Shown here: positions 1-10,900 of the stretch, piece after piece
Layout: the number at the start of each line of letters is the position of its first letter
How positions within the stretch are numbered: position 1 is the stretch's first letter
Program-made: the position numbers and the translations under genes
From: Symsagittifera roscoffensis
Taxonomy: Eukaryota; Xenacoelomorpha; Acoela; Convolutidae
Assembly: GCF_963678635.1 (NCBI RefSeq)
Contig: NC_087068.1
Location: forward strand, 27,220,318 to 27,284,317
DNA: 64,000 nt
Reading direction: 5' to 3'
The notes under the pieces: generated by a model
Databases searched by the model: none
What the model was told of the DNA's origin: nothing
What the model saw: only the letters and a program-made list of their open reading frames with translations

Positions 1-274
1 CAAGCTATTCAAGTAAGGAGAATTAAAAAGGTTCCAAGCTATTTCGTAGAATTAATCACTTCGCGGAAACTTAAAATCTTTCAAGCAAGCTATTCCAGGT
101 ATAAAACTTTGAAATACTTCAATTTATTTCGTAGACCGACTCGGTTTGCTCAAAGTTAGTTTTTTTAAGCAAGTAGGTTGCTGTTTTTTGTTGATTCATT
201 TCAGACTGAATCTGTAATCGCAAAGCTTTGGACTAAAAGGAGGCAGAAGCTCAATGGAGTTCATATTCTTTAGA

Positions 275-478
275 GTTTAACACAGAGGCCAAGTTACACT
301 TCACATACACAAGCAAAAATATGACCGATAACGCTACTGGGAGAAACTGAATGAGTAAACATTTGAGTCTACAAAACTTCTTCAGTGACGCACGCCAATT
401 AGGACGCATTAGCAGTAACAATCAATTTGAAAAAAAAAATTACCAACAAACATGCCTCAATTTATCGAGCAGTCTCTG
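275..478. repeat. dispersed repeat copy A1 (partner at 4108-4350)
   Basis: About 200 bp here match 4108-4350 in the same orientation. Shared tracts include 'atgaccgataacgctac', 'aaactgaatgagtaaa' and 'atgcctcaatttat'. Both copies lie in consecutive introns of the SMC4 gene, so this is either an interspersed repeat or duplicated intron sequence. No coding potential is seen. Confidence 0.8.
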
Positions 479-599
479 GAGCAGTAATAACTTGAAAAAA
501 TCGAATGTAAAGATAATAAAATGAAACTAGCGTTTAACGCACCTCCGGTGCTTCGAATTTTTCGACAACTCATGAAAAACCGCATATATTGGAAACAAT

Positions 600-1765
600 A
601 TCTACTTTTAGTGTACTCTGACTGCACCCAATTACAGGGTTGGTAATTTCGAACTTTTTAAATTTTTTTAAATTCCCATTTTAAAAGCGTCATCTCGAAA
701 ATTTAATGGAGCTCTGGAGAAATTTGGAGGTCAGATTTGCAAGCACTGAGAGTCCCTGAGAGTACCCTACTATAGGGTTAGTAATTCAAAATTTTGTGAA
801 TTTTTTTAAACCTGTTTCCCGAAAAAAAAAAATTGAAAAAAAAAACGTCTTATCTCGGAAACTAAAAAGATTTGAGCATTCACATTGAGAGGCAAGATTT
901 GAGACGCCAGGGTGGACGCTGACAATAAGGTTGTATCTTCATCGAGCTGGTTAAACATTATTTTTTGAACTTCTTTATAGATAAGTTCTTTGAGAAATTT
1001 TGAAATCAAAAACGTCGAATCTCGGAAACTAAAAGCATTTGAGCAGTCGCATGAGGTAAGATTTGCAACTCTTTAGAGTAACCTGACAACACCAAACTAT
1101 AGCGTTGGGAATTTCAAATTTTGAAAAATAATTAATTTAAACTTTCTGAAAATTTTGAAAAAATCACAAAAACGTCACATCTCGAAAACTACAGAACTGA
1201 GCAGTCACATTTGGAGGCAAGATTCGCAATCCTTGAGAGTGCTCTGACAAGACCCAACTACAGGGTTAAGAATTTCAGATTTTGCGAAAAAAAATAATAT
1301 AATTTTCTGAAAAATTTATTTGAGAAAAAATCACAAAAAACGTCATATCTCGAACTACAAGGATTTGAACAGTCATATTTGAAGGCAAGATTTGTAACTT
1401 CTTAGAGTATTCTGACAGCACCCAACTACAAGGTTGGGAATTTCAAATTTTGAGAAAAACTCAATTAAAACTTTCTGAAAATTTTGAAAAAATCACAAAA
1501 AACGTCAATTTGTGAATTATCTCGGAAACAAATTCGCAACCCCATCTCGAAAACTACGAAAAATTGAGCAGTCATATTTGGACGCAAAATTCGCAATCTT
1601 TGAGAGTACTCTGAAAGGATCCAACTTTAGGGTTGGGAATTTCAGATTTTTTAAATTATTTTGTTATTTGAAATTTATGAAAACTTGAAAAAATCTCAAA
1701 AATCGTCTTATCTCGTTAAGTAAAATGATTGGGGCATTCAAAATTGGAGGCCAAATTCGCAACCC
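600..1765. repeat. degenerate tandem repeat, about 7 units of 150-180 bp
   Basis: The block 'aaaacgtc(a/t)tatctcg-aaact' followed by 'gagcagtcacatttggaggc', then 'gagagtactctga', 'cccaactacagggttggga' and 'atttcaaattttg' recurs. Units begin near 684, 842, 1008, 1158, 1336, 1498 and 1698. Unit length varies through indels in the poly-A parts. It reads as an old satellite-like array within the last SMC4 intron visible. No gene is supported here. Confidence 0.8.
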
Positions 1766-2394
1766 CTAATTCGATATTGGTCTGCTTAATTTAAACTCGG
1801 TAAACTAACCAGTAAAATCAAATTAGAAAATGGAAAAAAAATTCTTAAGCATTGCAATATACGATATAGCTTAAACATGCAAAAATAATACGTTGAAAAA
1901 GCTTAAACATGGCGAGATAGTGAAGCCCGCATTTAAATATATAATAGATTTTTTTTATTTACGATTTTCTGTAAAAATCATCACCCCACACGCCGTATTG
2001 AGTACAAATTGGTACATTTCGCTCCTAGTAACAAATCAATTATGGCATATACGCTTCCTTCAATCAACTTGAAACGATTTCCATGACGGATTAAATCTCC
2101 GCTTACGCGTTAATAGCGCGAAATACATCGCGCGTTAACTGTCCCAAATTGGCCAAAATGGCAATTTTTTAACTCCCACAACTGTACGAAAAATGATCAC
2201 AGGTGAAATATCTTTCCAAATTTTAGCTCAGGACAACAACGCTTTTTGAATGATATAAAAATCACGACAAAAATGGCTAGTTAAAAAGTCGAAATTTCTG
2301 AAAAAAAACACTCCAAGCACAAATATTCCCTTAATTTCGTTACGAAAGTCGTGAAAACAACAGTCTGTGTTAAAAGCCTTAGCATTGTAATTAC
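1766..2394. other. intron sequence with nothing recognised
   Basis: AT-rich sequence between the degenerate tandem array and the next dispersed repeat. A short GC-richer stretch near 2095-2150 is the only compositional change. I see no splice-bounded coding exon on either strand. Confidence 0.5.
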
Positions 2395-2520
2395 TTAATA
2401 GCTGGTTATTGATCAAAATGAACACTTTCAAAATGAACAATTTTATCGCAACAATATTTGCGACGAATGTTGGAAGAAAAGATAGTTCATACTACAACAC
2501 AATCATTGCTTGTGTAAACA
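2395..2520. repeat. dispersed repeat copy B1 (partner at 4535-4670)
   Basis: Shares 'aatagctggt', 'gatcaaaatga', 'cactttcaaaatgaac' and a diverged 'tcgcaac...atttgcgac' segment with 4535-4670, same orientation. As with copy A, the two copies sit in neighbouring SMC4 introns. Confidence 0.75.
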
Positions 2521-2680
2521 GCGTTCAAGAAGGCTTGGATCAGAATTTTAAGGAATCATTTAGAGCAAAGAACGAGTTTATTGTTTAAGAGGCGTTTAGG
2601 CAAGAATTTTCTTTAACAATAAACTCGTTGTTTGCTTTAAATGATTCTTAAAAGTTCTGATCTAAGCCTTCTTGAACGTT
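2521..2680. repeat. long inverted repeat (foldback or MITE-like)
   Basis: The left arm (2521-2588, starting 'gcgttcaagaaggcttgg') is the near-perfect reverse complement of the right arm (2613-2680, ending 'aagccttcttgaacgt'), with about 24 bp between them. A transcript would fold into a stem of about 65 bp with a few mismatches. It lies beside dispersed repeat B1. A small foldback or MITE is the simplest reading; a small-RNA precursor is possible but untested. Confidence 0.85.
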
Positions 2681-3047
2681 GTGCTCATTAGAAAAACTAA
2701 AAGGTTGCGTCCATATCGCATGAAGACTTTCATTTAATATATGATATTTTTTATTTGAATTGAATGTTTCGCCTGCAAAATCGCGTTTTCATCTGGCTGC
2801 GTTCCTATTAACTTTTTGAAAGTAATTTTTAGCGCTAATGGGCCGAAAATGATTGTAATGATGTGGTAGGTAGTCCAAATTCTTACAGATTAAAATAGGA
2901 GAAAAGATGCTCCTACATGATACAGCAATAAGACTATTGTCGGCACCTGATTTTCCATAGAAAAAAAAACAATATAAGAACAACAACAAGTAAATAATTC
3001 TTTATGATCTAATAACAAACCAATGAGTAATTAAAATGGAAACTTAC

Positions 3048-3175
3048 TTGTACTTTTGCATGATTTTGTTCTTGAGGGATGAAATACTGTTTTCGAGGTC
3101 CAGAAACGCCACTGCTTCCGCTTTCAGTTTCTCCAGACTATTTTTTTCACCTTCAACTAGAGCCACGCGTTTCAT
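3048..3175 (-). CDS. SMC4: SMC4 exon 5 (start of coiled coil)
   Basis: Minus-strand exon of 128 bp. Acceptor ...TTTAAG precedes it and donor GTAAGTTT follows. It encodes 42 codons starting MKRVALVEGEKNSLEKLK, charged and heptad-like, matching the SMC4 segment just after the conserved EYLEDIIG region where the first long coiled-coil arm begins. It joins exon 4 in phase 0 and ends with two spare bases. SMC4 is the condensin ATPase subunit that pairs with SMC2 and drives mitotic chromosome compaction. The following exon is not in the window; about 3 kb of intron runs to its left edge. The family call comes from the adjoining exons, as this one alone would be a generic coiled coil. Confidence 0.85.
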
Positions 3176-4107
3176 CTTAAACAACACATCCACTCAATAA
3201 GTTCGAGCGCAGATGAGAACACACACCATCCGTTTCAGAGTAGCGAACGATGATTAGAACCAATCCCTTCAGCACGCACTCCTTTCCTCCTTCACTTGTG
3301 CATTAAATCTCTTTTTAAACGATTAAATCGACTTTTAAACAGCAATAAATTCAGTTCGAGCAGATCCAAAACGTTCTCTATAGACTGTTCTTACTTATAC
3401 TATTTCGCGAAAGAAATTTACGCCGCATGCAATCTTTCAAAAATGAGCCAGAAACCCAAACTAAAGTTCTTTGGACGGTTTTGACCAAAAAAAGTAGGTC
3501 GAAAGCTTTCCGTCAAAATTTGCTCCGAAGCGGCCTTCCGCTTTTCTTTCAAGCTGGCTAGCCCAAAAAAAATATAAAAAGGGGATAATCGAGAGGGGGA
3601 ACTACCCCTCCTGTAAATCCCGCCCCGTATTTCATTAATAACTTTGCAACTATGGACACAGAGGCAAACCAGAGCTTCGCACCGTTGCGATACAATACAA
3701 GAATGCCGCAAAAAAGAAATCGAAATAAGAAAGACCGAAAATGTCATGAAAAACAAGATCTATCAAAACGAATACAGCTACTTTAGAAAAAAAACGTGCA
3801 AAAAGAACAATGTGAAATTAGCATCAGAAGAAAAGTATCAGTAACAAAGCCGAAAAAAAAACACCTGAGCAAAAAAAAACTTTAAATTTATTAAAAGTTT
3901 CAAAATCACCCTCCCCCTTGAAACACATTCAAAAACACCCAACAACACTCTCTCGCTTACCAAACGACGCAATATGAGGCCACTAAACTGATTAAAAGCC
4001 GAAAAAAAAATCGAAAATTGTCGAAAAAAATTGATTCACCAACACTTTCATATCGTTGTATTGATTCTGTCTCATACAAAACTCGTAAATGTTCAATTAG
4101 CATCAAA

Positions 4108-4350
4108 TTAAATACAGAGGCGAAGTTGCACTTCGCATACACAAGCACGCAAAATTATGACCGATAACGCTACAGGGAAAAACTGAATGAGTAAAACTTT
4201 GAGTATACAAAATTTCATAAGTGGCGCACGCCAATTATGAGTCTACATAATTGCTAAGTGACGCAAGCCAATTATGACGCATTGACAGTACCAGTCAATT
4301 TGAAAAAAAAAAGAAAATTACCAAATAATATGCCTCAATTTATAGAGCGG
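4108..4350. repeat. dispersed repeat copy A2
   Basis: Homologous to 275-478. This copy has an extra internal partial duplication around 'cgcacgccaattatgagtc', followed by 'cgcaagccaattatgacgc', which makes it longer. Confidence 0.8.
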
Positions 4351-4534
4351 ACGCATTTTAACTACTAAACGAAAAAAGTTCATTATAAGCATCCCACAAT
4401 GCCCAAGTTCGAACTTTCTTATTTTGCTGCTGGCCTGCTTCCCTACCTCTTCGCTACAGATCCATCATACCTTGAGGTTAAAGTGCTATTTGTAATATAA
4501 CAGGGTTAAAATCGTTAGCATTGGCTGTACTTAA

Positions 4535-4670
4535 TAGCTGGTGGATCAAAATGAGCACTTTCAAAATGAACACATTTTGTCGCAAAAATTGCATCGCAAC
4601 TAAATTTGCGACTTAGGTTGAAAAAAGAAAGTTCAGACTATAACAAGCTATGCTTGAGTAAATAAACAAA
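4535..4670. repeat. dispersed repeat copy B2
   Basis: Homologous to 2395-2520 in the same orientation. The order of repeats A and B is the same in introns 4 and 5. Confidence 0.75.
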
Positions 4671-4914
4671 GTAGTCACAAAGACGAAGATTCTTGAGTAG
4701 AGGTAATTTGAGATTAAAAATTTATGCGCTAACTTCTCAAAATGATGCCGCTAAGCCGATAAAACATAAGCCGAAACCTTTTAAGGTAAATAAAGAAAAA
4801 ACGATAAACTGAAATCGGAGTACTTAAATTTACAAAACTCGAATAGAACGCGCATTTAACACAGAATACTCAAAAAAATTTCTGTTTATTGACAAATTAG
4901 TATTGAGGAAGACT

Positions 4915-4995
4915 TAAGTTTTGGTCATTCTGTGAACAAAGTTGTTTACCTGGAAAAAAAGTCTAGTACTTGGCTTCAAAACCCTTGTTTATGGC
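4915..4995 (-). repeat. intron repeat C, copy downstream of SMC4 exon 4
   Basis: On the minus strand it reads CTTGCCATAAACAAGG, then a T-rich tract, then GGTAAACAACTTTGTTCACA and GAATGACC. Related copies are at about 41545-41640 (just downstream of the exon 1 donor) and 6235-6300 (intron 3). Similarity is moderate, judged by eye. Confidence 0.65.
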
Positions 4996-5048
4996 AAGGC
5001 TAAGAAGAATTTGTGAAAGCACTTTTGAAATTGCAACAAAATTGCCAC

Positions 5049-5213
5049 CTGGTCTTTTCTCTTCTCTTCTAGCTCTCCGAGTTCAGAGTCTATCAGTGTG
5101 ATGAGCTCCTTGTACTGGTAAGTGCCTATGATGTCCTCCAGATACTCCAGGAGTCCCTCGTCATGTTCACTCAACCCCTTCGGCTTCATCTGAGATATCT
5201 GCTCAACTTCACC
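5049..5213 (-). CDS. SMC4: SMC4 exon 4 (head-proximal conserved segment)
   Basis: Exactly 55 codons in phase 0. The acceptor is ...TTGAAG| and the donor CAG|GTGGCA. The peptide begins GEVEQISQMKPKG and carries SEHDEGLLEYLEDIIGT, the hallmark SMC4 sequence just C-terminal to the N-terminal ATPase lobe, before the coiled coil. An in-frame TGA four codons upstream of the exon supports the chosen acceptor. The first half is strongly conserved and the last 20 residues turn into charged coiled coil. It continues exon 3 (ending DHNRFLILQ) without gap and runs into exon 5. Confidence 0.93.
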
Positions 5214-6523
5214 CTTCAACAGTCATTGCAACACGTCACCCATATTTTACACACTCGAATGTCTAAAAGGCCAATAAATAGATTCTTAAGGCCCATTTAC
5301 AAAACCTCCACAAAGGATAGACGAAGAAAAATTGGCTAAAACTTATCCTGTCTGAAGATGATGTGGCTGTTCGAAATTATGCGGATCATGGACATCATAA
5401 ATTTCGGATTCTGATGTACATGCTAACTATTGCACTGACGAATTTCGATAATATAGCTGCAAGAAAAGAACTTTGCAGATGCAAGACGTATAAGGGACCA
5501 GGCTGGATGCAAGTGGTACAATCAGAATTCACCCATAGTATAATCCAATCCAATATCTGCTGAGTTTGACAGAACACAACACGCTTTAAGCAATTTATTG
5601 TGATGGCCAATTATTTGATTGAGTTGAAACAATTATAGTAACTGTTTCATTTCACGCGCAACAATCTCCTTTGAACAAAAAATCAGGACCCAAACAATGC
5701 AACTATGTTCAATAAAAAAGACTCTTAGAGCATTGAGACAACGCGGTTTCTAGACGGCATCTTTTGAGAAATTAGCCAACTTCGCGATCCATCCGATTGG
5801 CGAGCACCATGCTGCTTACTCAGCTGTGCTTATCTTTGGCACCAGCGGTGATGCACGCGTGATTTTCTGTAGGCGTTGCGTTGGCTGCGACTAAGTCTTT
5901 TGTTTAAGAATGCTCGGACTTGATTGGTCAGTTTTGGCATGGAGGCGAAGCAAAGATTGGCGCAAAGTTCAAAAAAAAACAAAAAGATCAGCACAAAACC
6001 AGTGTGACAGCTAGCCGAAAGAAGAAGACAAGTCAACCATTTACGCTTTCGTAATTGGAGAGCACAATTGCCTTCCTTCAGTAAATCACTCAAACACAAC
6101 CTAAAAAATCAACACGGCTTACATAAATGTCTTCACTACGTTCATTGACAATGGTCATTTTGAGTACATAATCCGACAAAATTAAAGCCAATATCCAATA
6201 AATTCATAGTCTGCGTATATATTTCGGTAAGAAATTTACCATGTTTAGATTTCGCCATTCTGAAAGCAAATTTGTTTACGGGGAAAAAGTAAAGAGCCCG
6301 ATTACAATACCGTTGCTATTTACAATTGTAATGATTGCAAAAAATACCTAAAAGGCAGTAAATCAACCAGATAAAGAAAACGGGACTTCTATTATGTTGC
6401 AAGAAGGCAGTTTGGCAATCTAATTTTGCGCGGGATGGGATTCTTTCTGACTTTTTGCATGCAAAAACGGATGCAAATACGAGGTTGCAACTACTGTGAT
6501 GATGTTCGAAGAATGAAACAAAC
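5214..6523 (-). other. SMC4 intron 3 (1.3 kb)
   Basis: Holds intron repeat C near 6235-6300. Open frames at 5363-5563 (+) and 5830-6099 (-) have no recognisable domain or splice context and are treated as chance. Confidence 0.7.
6235..6300 (-). repeat. intron repeat C, copy in SMC4 intron 3
   Basis: Minus-strand segment with ACTTTTTCCCCGTAAACAAA and TTCAGAATGGCGAAAT, aligning with the copies at 4915-4995 and 41545-41640. Confidence 0.55.
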
Positions 6524-6706
6524 CTGGAGAATGAGGAACCGGTTATGGTCTAAATCAACCGCTTTGCTCTTCAGTAGATCCCGCACTTCCTTAAAATGAC
6601 TTTTGCTTGCATTGATGTAATAGTTAGACGAGTTGTCGCGATAAGCTGTCCTTGAAATCACGAGCTCCGAGCCAGCAACAATTGTGAAATCATCTGGATC
6701 TGCACA
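6524..6706 (-). CDS. SMC4: SMC4 exon 3 (N-terminal ATPase lobe)
   Basis: 61 codons, phase 0, with acceptor TTTCAG| and donor CAG|GTTTGT. The peptide includes ELVISRTAYRDNSSNYYIN, the conserved SMC strand with the RTA.RDNSS.YYI pattern, and ends in VDLDHNRFLILQ, which in SMC4 leads directly into GEVEQI of exon 4. The 89-bp intron to exon 2 is the only short intron seen. All residues expected for this part of an SMC head are in place with no stop or frameshift, so the exon looks functional. Confidence 0.95.
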
Positions 6707-6795
6707 CTGAAATGTATGTACTAGGTATAACTGTCAAGTTTAAAAACCGCCTCAATTATAGCTGCATCCAATATCCCACCCCAATGTAAACTTAC

Positions 6796-6990
6796 AGAGT
6801 CAATTATTTCCGCAAAATGCACAGCGACAGAGCATGATGGAATATTTTGACAGCTTTCATCTGAGTTGTGAATTAACATGGACAGTTTCTTCAACCTGAT
6901 CTTGGCTGCTCTGAATCCAAATACAAATAGAAGCGCATCGATGACGTTGCTCTTCCCTGATCCATTTGGCCCCACAATACAGCAGAATTT
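6796..6990 (-). CDS. SMC4: SMC4 exon 2 (Walker A)
   Basis: 65 codons, phase 0, acceptor TGTTTAG| and donor TCT|GTAAGT. It contains the nucleotide-binding loop GPNGSGKSNVIDALLF followed by FGFRAAKIRLKKLSMLIHNS, the SMC4-specific sequence after Walker A. The ABC-type ATPase head binds ATP here and would pair with the distant C-terminal Walker B, which lies outside the window. It joins exon 1 (ending LGPFHK) directly in sequence, although exon 1 lies about 34.7 kb away. No disabling change is visible. Confidence 0.95.
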
Positions 6991-7993
6991 CTAAACATAC
7001 CAATTTTGTTTTGTTGATTAAAAACTATGTGACTGTTTATGAAGCCTTTTTATTTTTTGAAATTAGAAAGTACACCATTGAGAGCCATTTGTAGGAAATG
7101 TTTAGTAAACATCATATCTCAGAAATCTCGATATGAAAAATTTAAAAACCATCACAAGTGTGAAGACGTTGATTAAATAGTAAATTTTTTGAAAACACCT
7201 TGAAAATTTAGCTTGGATTAAGACTATCACGTTCTCACATCTGCTTCACGACCGCTTGAAATTTTACTAACACTAGCCATCAATCAAACAGCTACAGTTT
7301 CTATCGAATTGCCAATGTTGAGCAGCAAAAGTTCGACCAAAAAATTAAAACTATTTAAAGGTTCCGGACTTAATTACAGGAGAAAAATACCTTTCCCTCT
7401 TCTCAAATTTAGCTCGGTAGTTAACAAATAAAAGCAAAAAAAGGTTTCCTTTTCCTTAATCCATTAACTTTTCTCTACCAAAGCATTGGAACAGCTTCAG
7501 CTTTCCACAACCTGATTTTAAGACTGGGGATTTGCCCACCCCAATTTTTTATATTGAACCCTTCATATCAGATTTAGCTAATAGTTTTCGGGAATAGTGA
7601 CGAAATTTCTTTAAAAAAAAAAAAACTGTTGTACATATCAGCTTTTCTACAAAACAATTTACGCAGGGAAAAATTAAGCACCATGCTTGTTTTAATGAGC
7701 TATCAACCTCACAATCAGCAAGTAAGTTTTTGAAAAAAAATAACTTTCCAAAAACGGACAAAATTTCAAAAATTGGACATTTTCTGAAGCTTCCGCAGGT
7801 AATTTTCACATAGCTGATTTTTTTCTTTCAGCTTAACCTCTTAAACAATTTGACAGGGTAGTTTTTGACGAGATATGTTGGTATATGTTGGAGCCAAACC
7901 GCCGGAGGAGGGAGGGTGAAAACTTTCATGTACTAAGATATGCTATAGCTTATCCGGTCTCCACCTTATGTATTAACTACCAAGAAGAATAGA
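6991..7993 (-). other. 3' end of the giant SMC4 intron 1, nothing recognised
   Basis: AT-rich with many poly-A/T runs. A GC-richer patch 'gccggaggagggagggtg' at about 7901 precedes the array. I find no coding exon. Confidence 0.5.
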
Positions 7994-10900
7994 TTCCCCA
8001 TGTATAAAGGGTATACGTTTCAGATGGTAAGTTTCGAGAGAAACATTGGTTTTCAAAAAAATGTTGGCAACTGATTTCGCCGATACATCAATGTTCAGAT
8101 TCGAAACGTTTTCTCAATCAAACAACAAAAGATTGAAAACCCTAACGCAGCGTTTAAAAAGAATTGTTGAAAAAAAATGATGAAACACGTCGAAAAAGTA
8201 TTACATTACGGCGTCGTATATAATTTCACTATATAATCTCTTCCAAATTCAGAGGTTTAGTTGTATTCCATCACTTCAACTTCCCGTTTAGGATAAAATA
8301 GCTCAGTCCTTTTTCACTTTGTTCATAAGTTGCAACTACATGGTTAATTGTTTCAATTGTTTCCTCGATTTAGCCATCGGTTCATCTCCAGATTCTTCTA
8401 ATGCGCGTTTTTTCAATCCTTTACTGCTTAACTTATACTTTTGACTTTTACTATCGTAGCAGCATTTAGTTTTACTACAGAGGAACAACATATCGGTGCA
8501 TTTGAACTCCTCCTTGAGCAATCCTGGTTCTCTCTAATCATGTTTCTTATGTTTAGAGCAGCAAGTACGGGGGAAAAAGTTAATATTCGCCTCTGCTCTG
8601 AAATCGTTTCGACAGTCTCTGCTTCGCTTTTCAACCCATTCAGCTCGCCAAAGCCAAATAGAGAAAATCAGTATCAATTTCGAGTTCTTCAAATTAGCTG
8701 ACATCACGAAATTTATCGAAAAAATTATCAAACAGTTCCAACATTCTCAACTCCGCATACTGTAGTATAAAGAAACCTAATATAATTGGTTCACGATGTT
8801 TTATAGTAGACTTAACAAGTTCCACTTCAAACGAGTCTTCAGCAACAAAATTGAGTCATTTGAAAAACTGGTTGATAGCTTTATGGGTTTTTTCGTCACC
8901 AAGATAATTTGTCATTGTATGGTTTAATCTGTCCAATACTTGATAGCCATAGTAGCTAAATCCTAGCAGCTTAATTGTTTCGACTACCACATCATACAAA
9001 GGATTCTCATCGCCAGCTCGCCTAGCTTCAACAACAGACTGAACGAAACTTTTGAATAATTTACGCGGTGTGAATTGTACAAATAAAGTTAAGAACAGAA
9101 TTTAGAAGTATTTTGTTGGTTTATTTGACGCTCGATTTCAACATTCACTGCGCTTGTAACAGATAGCTTTCTTCCGCATATGTCTTCATATATTCCCAAA
9201 TATCGCACCATCAATATTTTTGAAAGTAAGTAGGAAATTGAACGTTTCGCTTTTAGTTCAACTGGAACACTCAGATCGCATTGAAAGTAACCGAACATTG
9301 TTTCAATTCCTATGTTTTTCAATAAAGAATAAGAAAAAAGAGGTCTTTGAAAAGAAAATTGATTCTAACGTGACTTTTCAAATCTACGTTGCTTTTAAAT
9401 TGATCGCACCAACTCTCCCACTTATGTATAAAGGGTACAGGTTTCAGATGGTAAGTTTCGAGAAAAATATTGGTTTTCAAAAAACTTTGGCGCCCGATTT
9501 CGCGGATGCATCAATGTTTAAGATTCGAAAAATTTCTTGATCAAACAATAATAGATTGTTAACCCAAACTCAGCGTTTAAAAAGAATGGTTGAAAAAAAT
9601 GATGAAATACATAGAAGTATTAAATTACGGAATCGTAAATAATTTTACTATATAATCTCTTACAAATTTAGAGGTTTAGTATGTATTACATCACTTCAAC
9701 TTCCCGTTTAGAGTGAAAATAGCTCAGTCCTTTTTTGTTTGTTCATAAGTTGCAACTACATGGTTAATTGTTTCAATTGTTTCCCGATTTAGCCATCGGA
9801 CCATCTCCAGAGTCTTCTAATGCGCGTTTGTTCAATCCTTTACAGCTTAACTTATACTTTTGACTTTAAGTATCGTAACAGCAAGAAGTTTTACTACAGA
9901 GACACAATATATCGGTGCATTTGAAAGTTTCCTTGAACAATCCTGGTTCTCTCTAGTCAGGTTTCTTATGATTAGAGTAGCAAGTACGGGGGAAAAAGTT
10001 ATTATTCGCATCTGCTCTGAAGTCCTCTCGACAGTCCCTGCTTCACTTTTCAACCCATTCAGCTCGCTTGTTGGGAAGGAAAAAGGCATATAAAATTTCT
10101 TCTGCCACCGCCAAATAGAGAAAATAAGAAAATCAGTATCCATTTCGAGTTATTCAAATTTGCTGACATAACAAAATTTATCGAAAAAATTATAAAACAG
10201 TTCCAACATTCTCAACTCCGCATACTGTAGTATAAAAAACCTACTCTAATTGGTTCACAATGTTCTTTAGTAGATTTTACACGTTTCGCTTCAAACGAGT
10301 CTTTAGCTACAATATTGAATCACTTGAAAAACTGGTTCATAGCTTTATGGGTTTTTTCGTCACCAACATATTTTGTCATTGTATGTTTTGACCTGTCCGT
10401 TATTTGATAGCCATAGTAACAAATTCCTGGCAGCTTCATTGTTTAGGCTACCACGCCATAAAAAGGATTCTAATCGCCAGCTCGCCTACCATCAACAACA
10501 AACTGAACAAAATTTTTGAATAATTTACGCGGTGTGAATTGTACAAACCAAGTTGAGAAAAGAAGTTATAAGTATTCCGTTGGTTTATTTGAAGCTCAAT
10601 ATCACCATTCACTGCAGTTGTAACAGATCGCTTTCTTCCGCATATGTCTTCATATATTCCCAAATATCGCACCATCAATACTTTTGAAAATAGGTAGGAA
10701 ATTGGACGATTTCGCTTTTAGTTCAACTGGAACACTCAGATCGTATTGCAAGTAACCGAACATTGTTTCAATTCTTATGTTTTGCAGTAGTGAATTAGAA
10801 AAAAAGGGGTCTTTTAAGGGAAAATTGATTCTAACGTGATTTTTCAAATCTACGTTGCTTTTAAAATGATCCGACCAACTACACTCCCTTTTTGGCAATA

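Larger units (their letters stand above)
3176..5048 (-). other. SMC4 intron 4 (1.87 kb), repeat-bearing
   Basis: Bounded by donor CAG|GTGGCA at 5048 and acceptor AAG| at 3176. It holds second copies of repeats A (4108-4350) and B (4535-4670) and a copy of the intron repeat C (about 4915-4990). Short reading frames here look random: homopolymer-rich, no conserved motif. Confidence 0.75.

Noticed and set aside
5363-5563. Plus-strand 66-codon frame in SMC4 intron 3
   Set aside because: No recognisable motif, no splice or promoter context, and no sign of coding composition.
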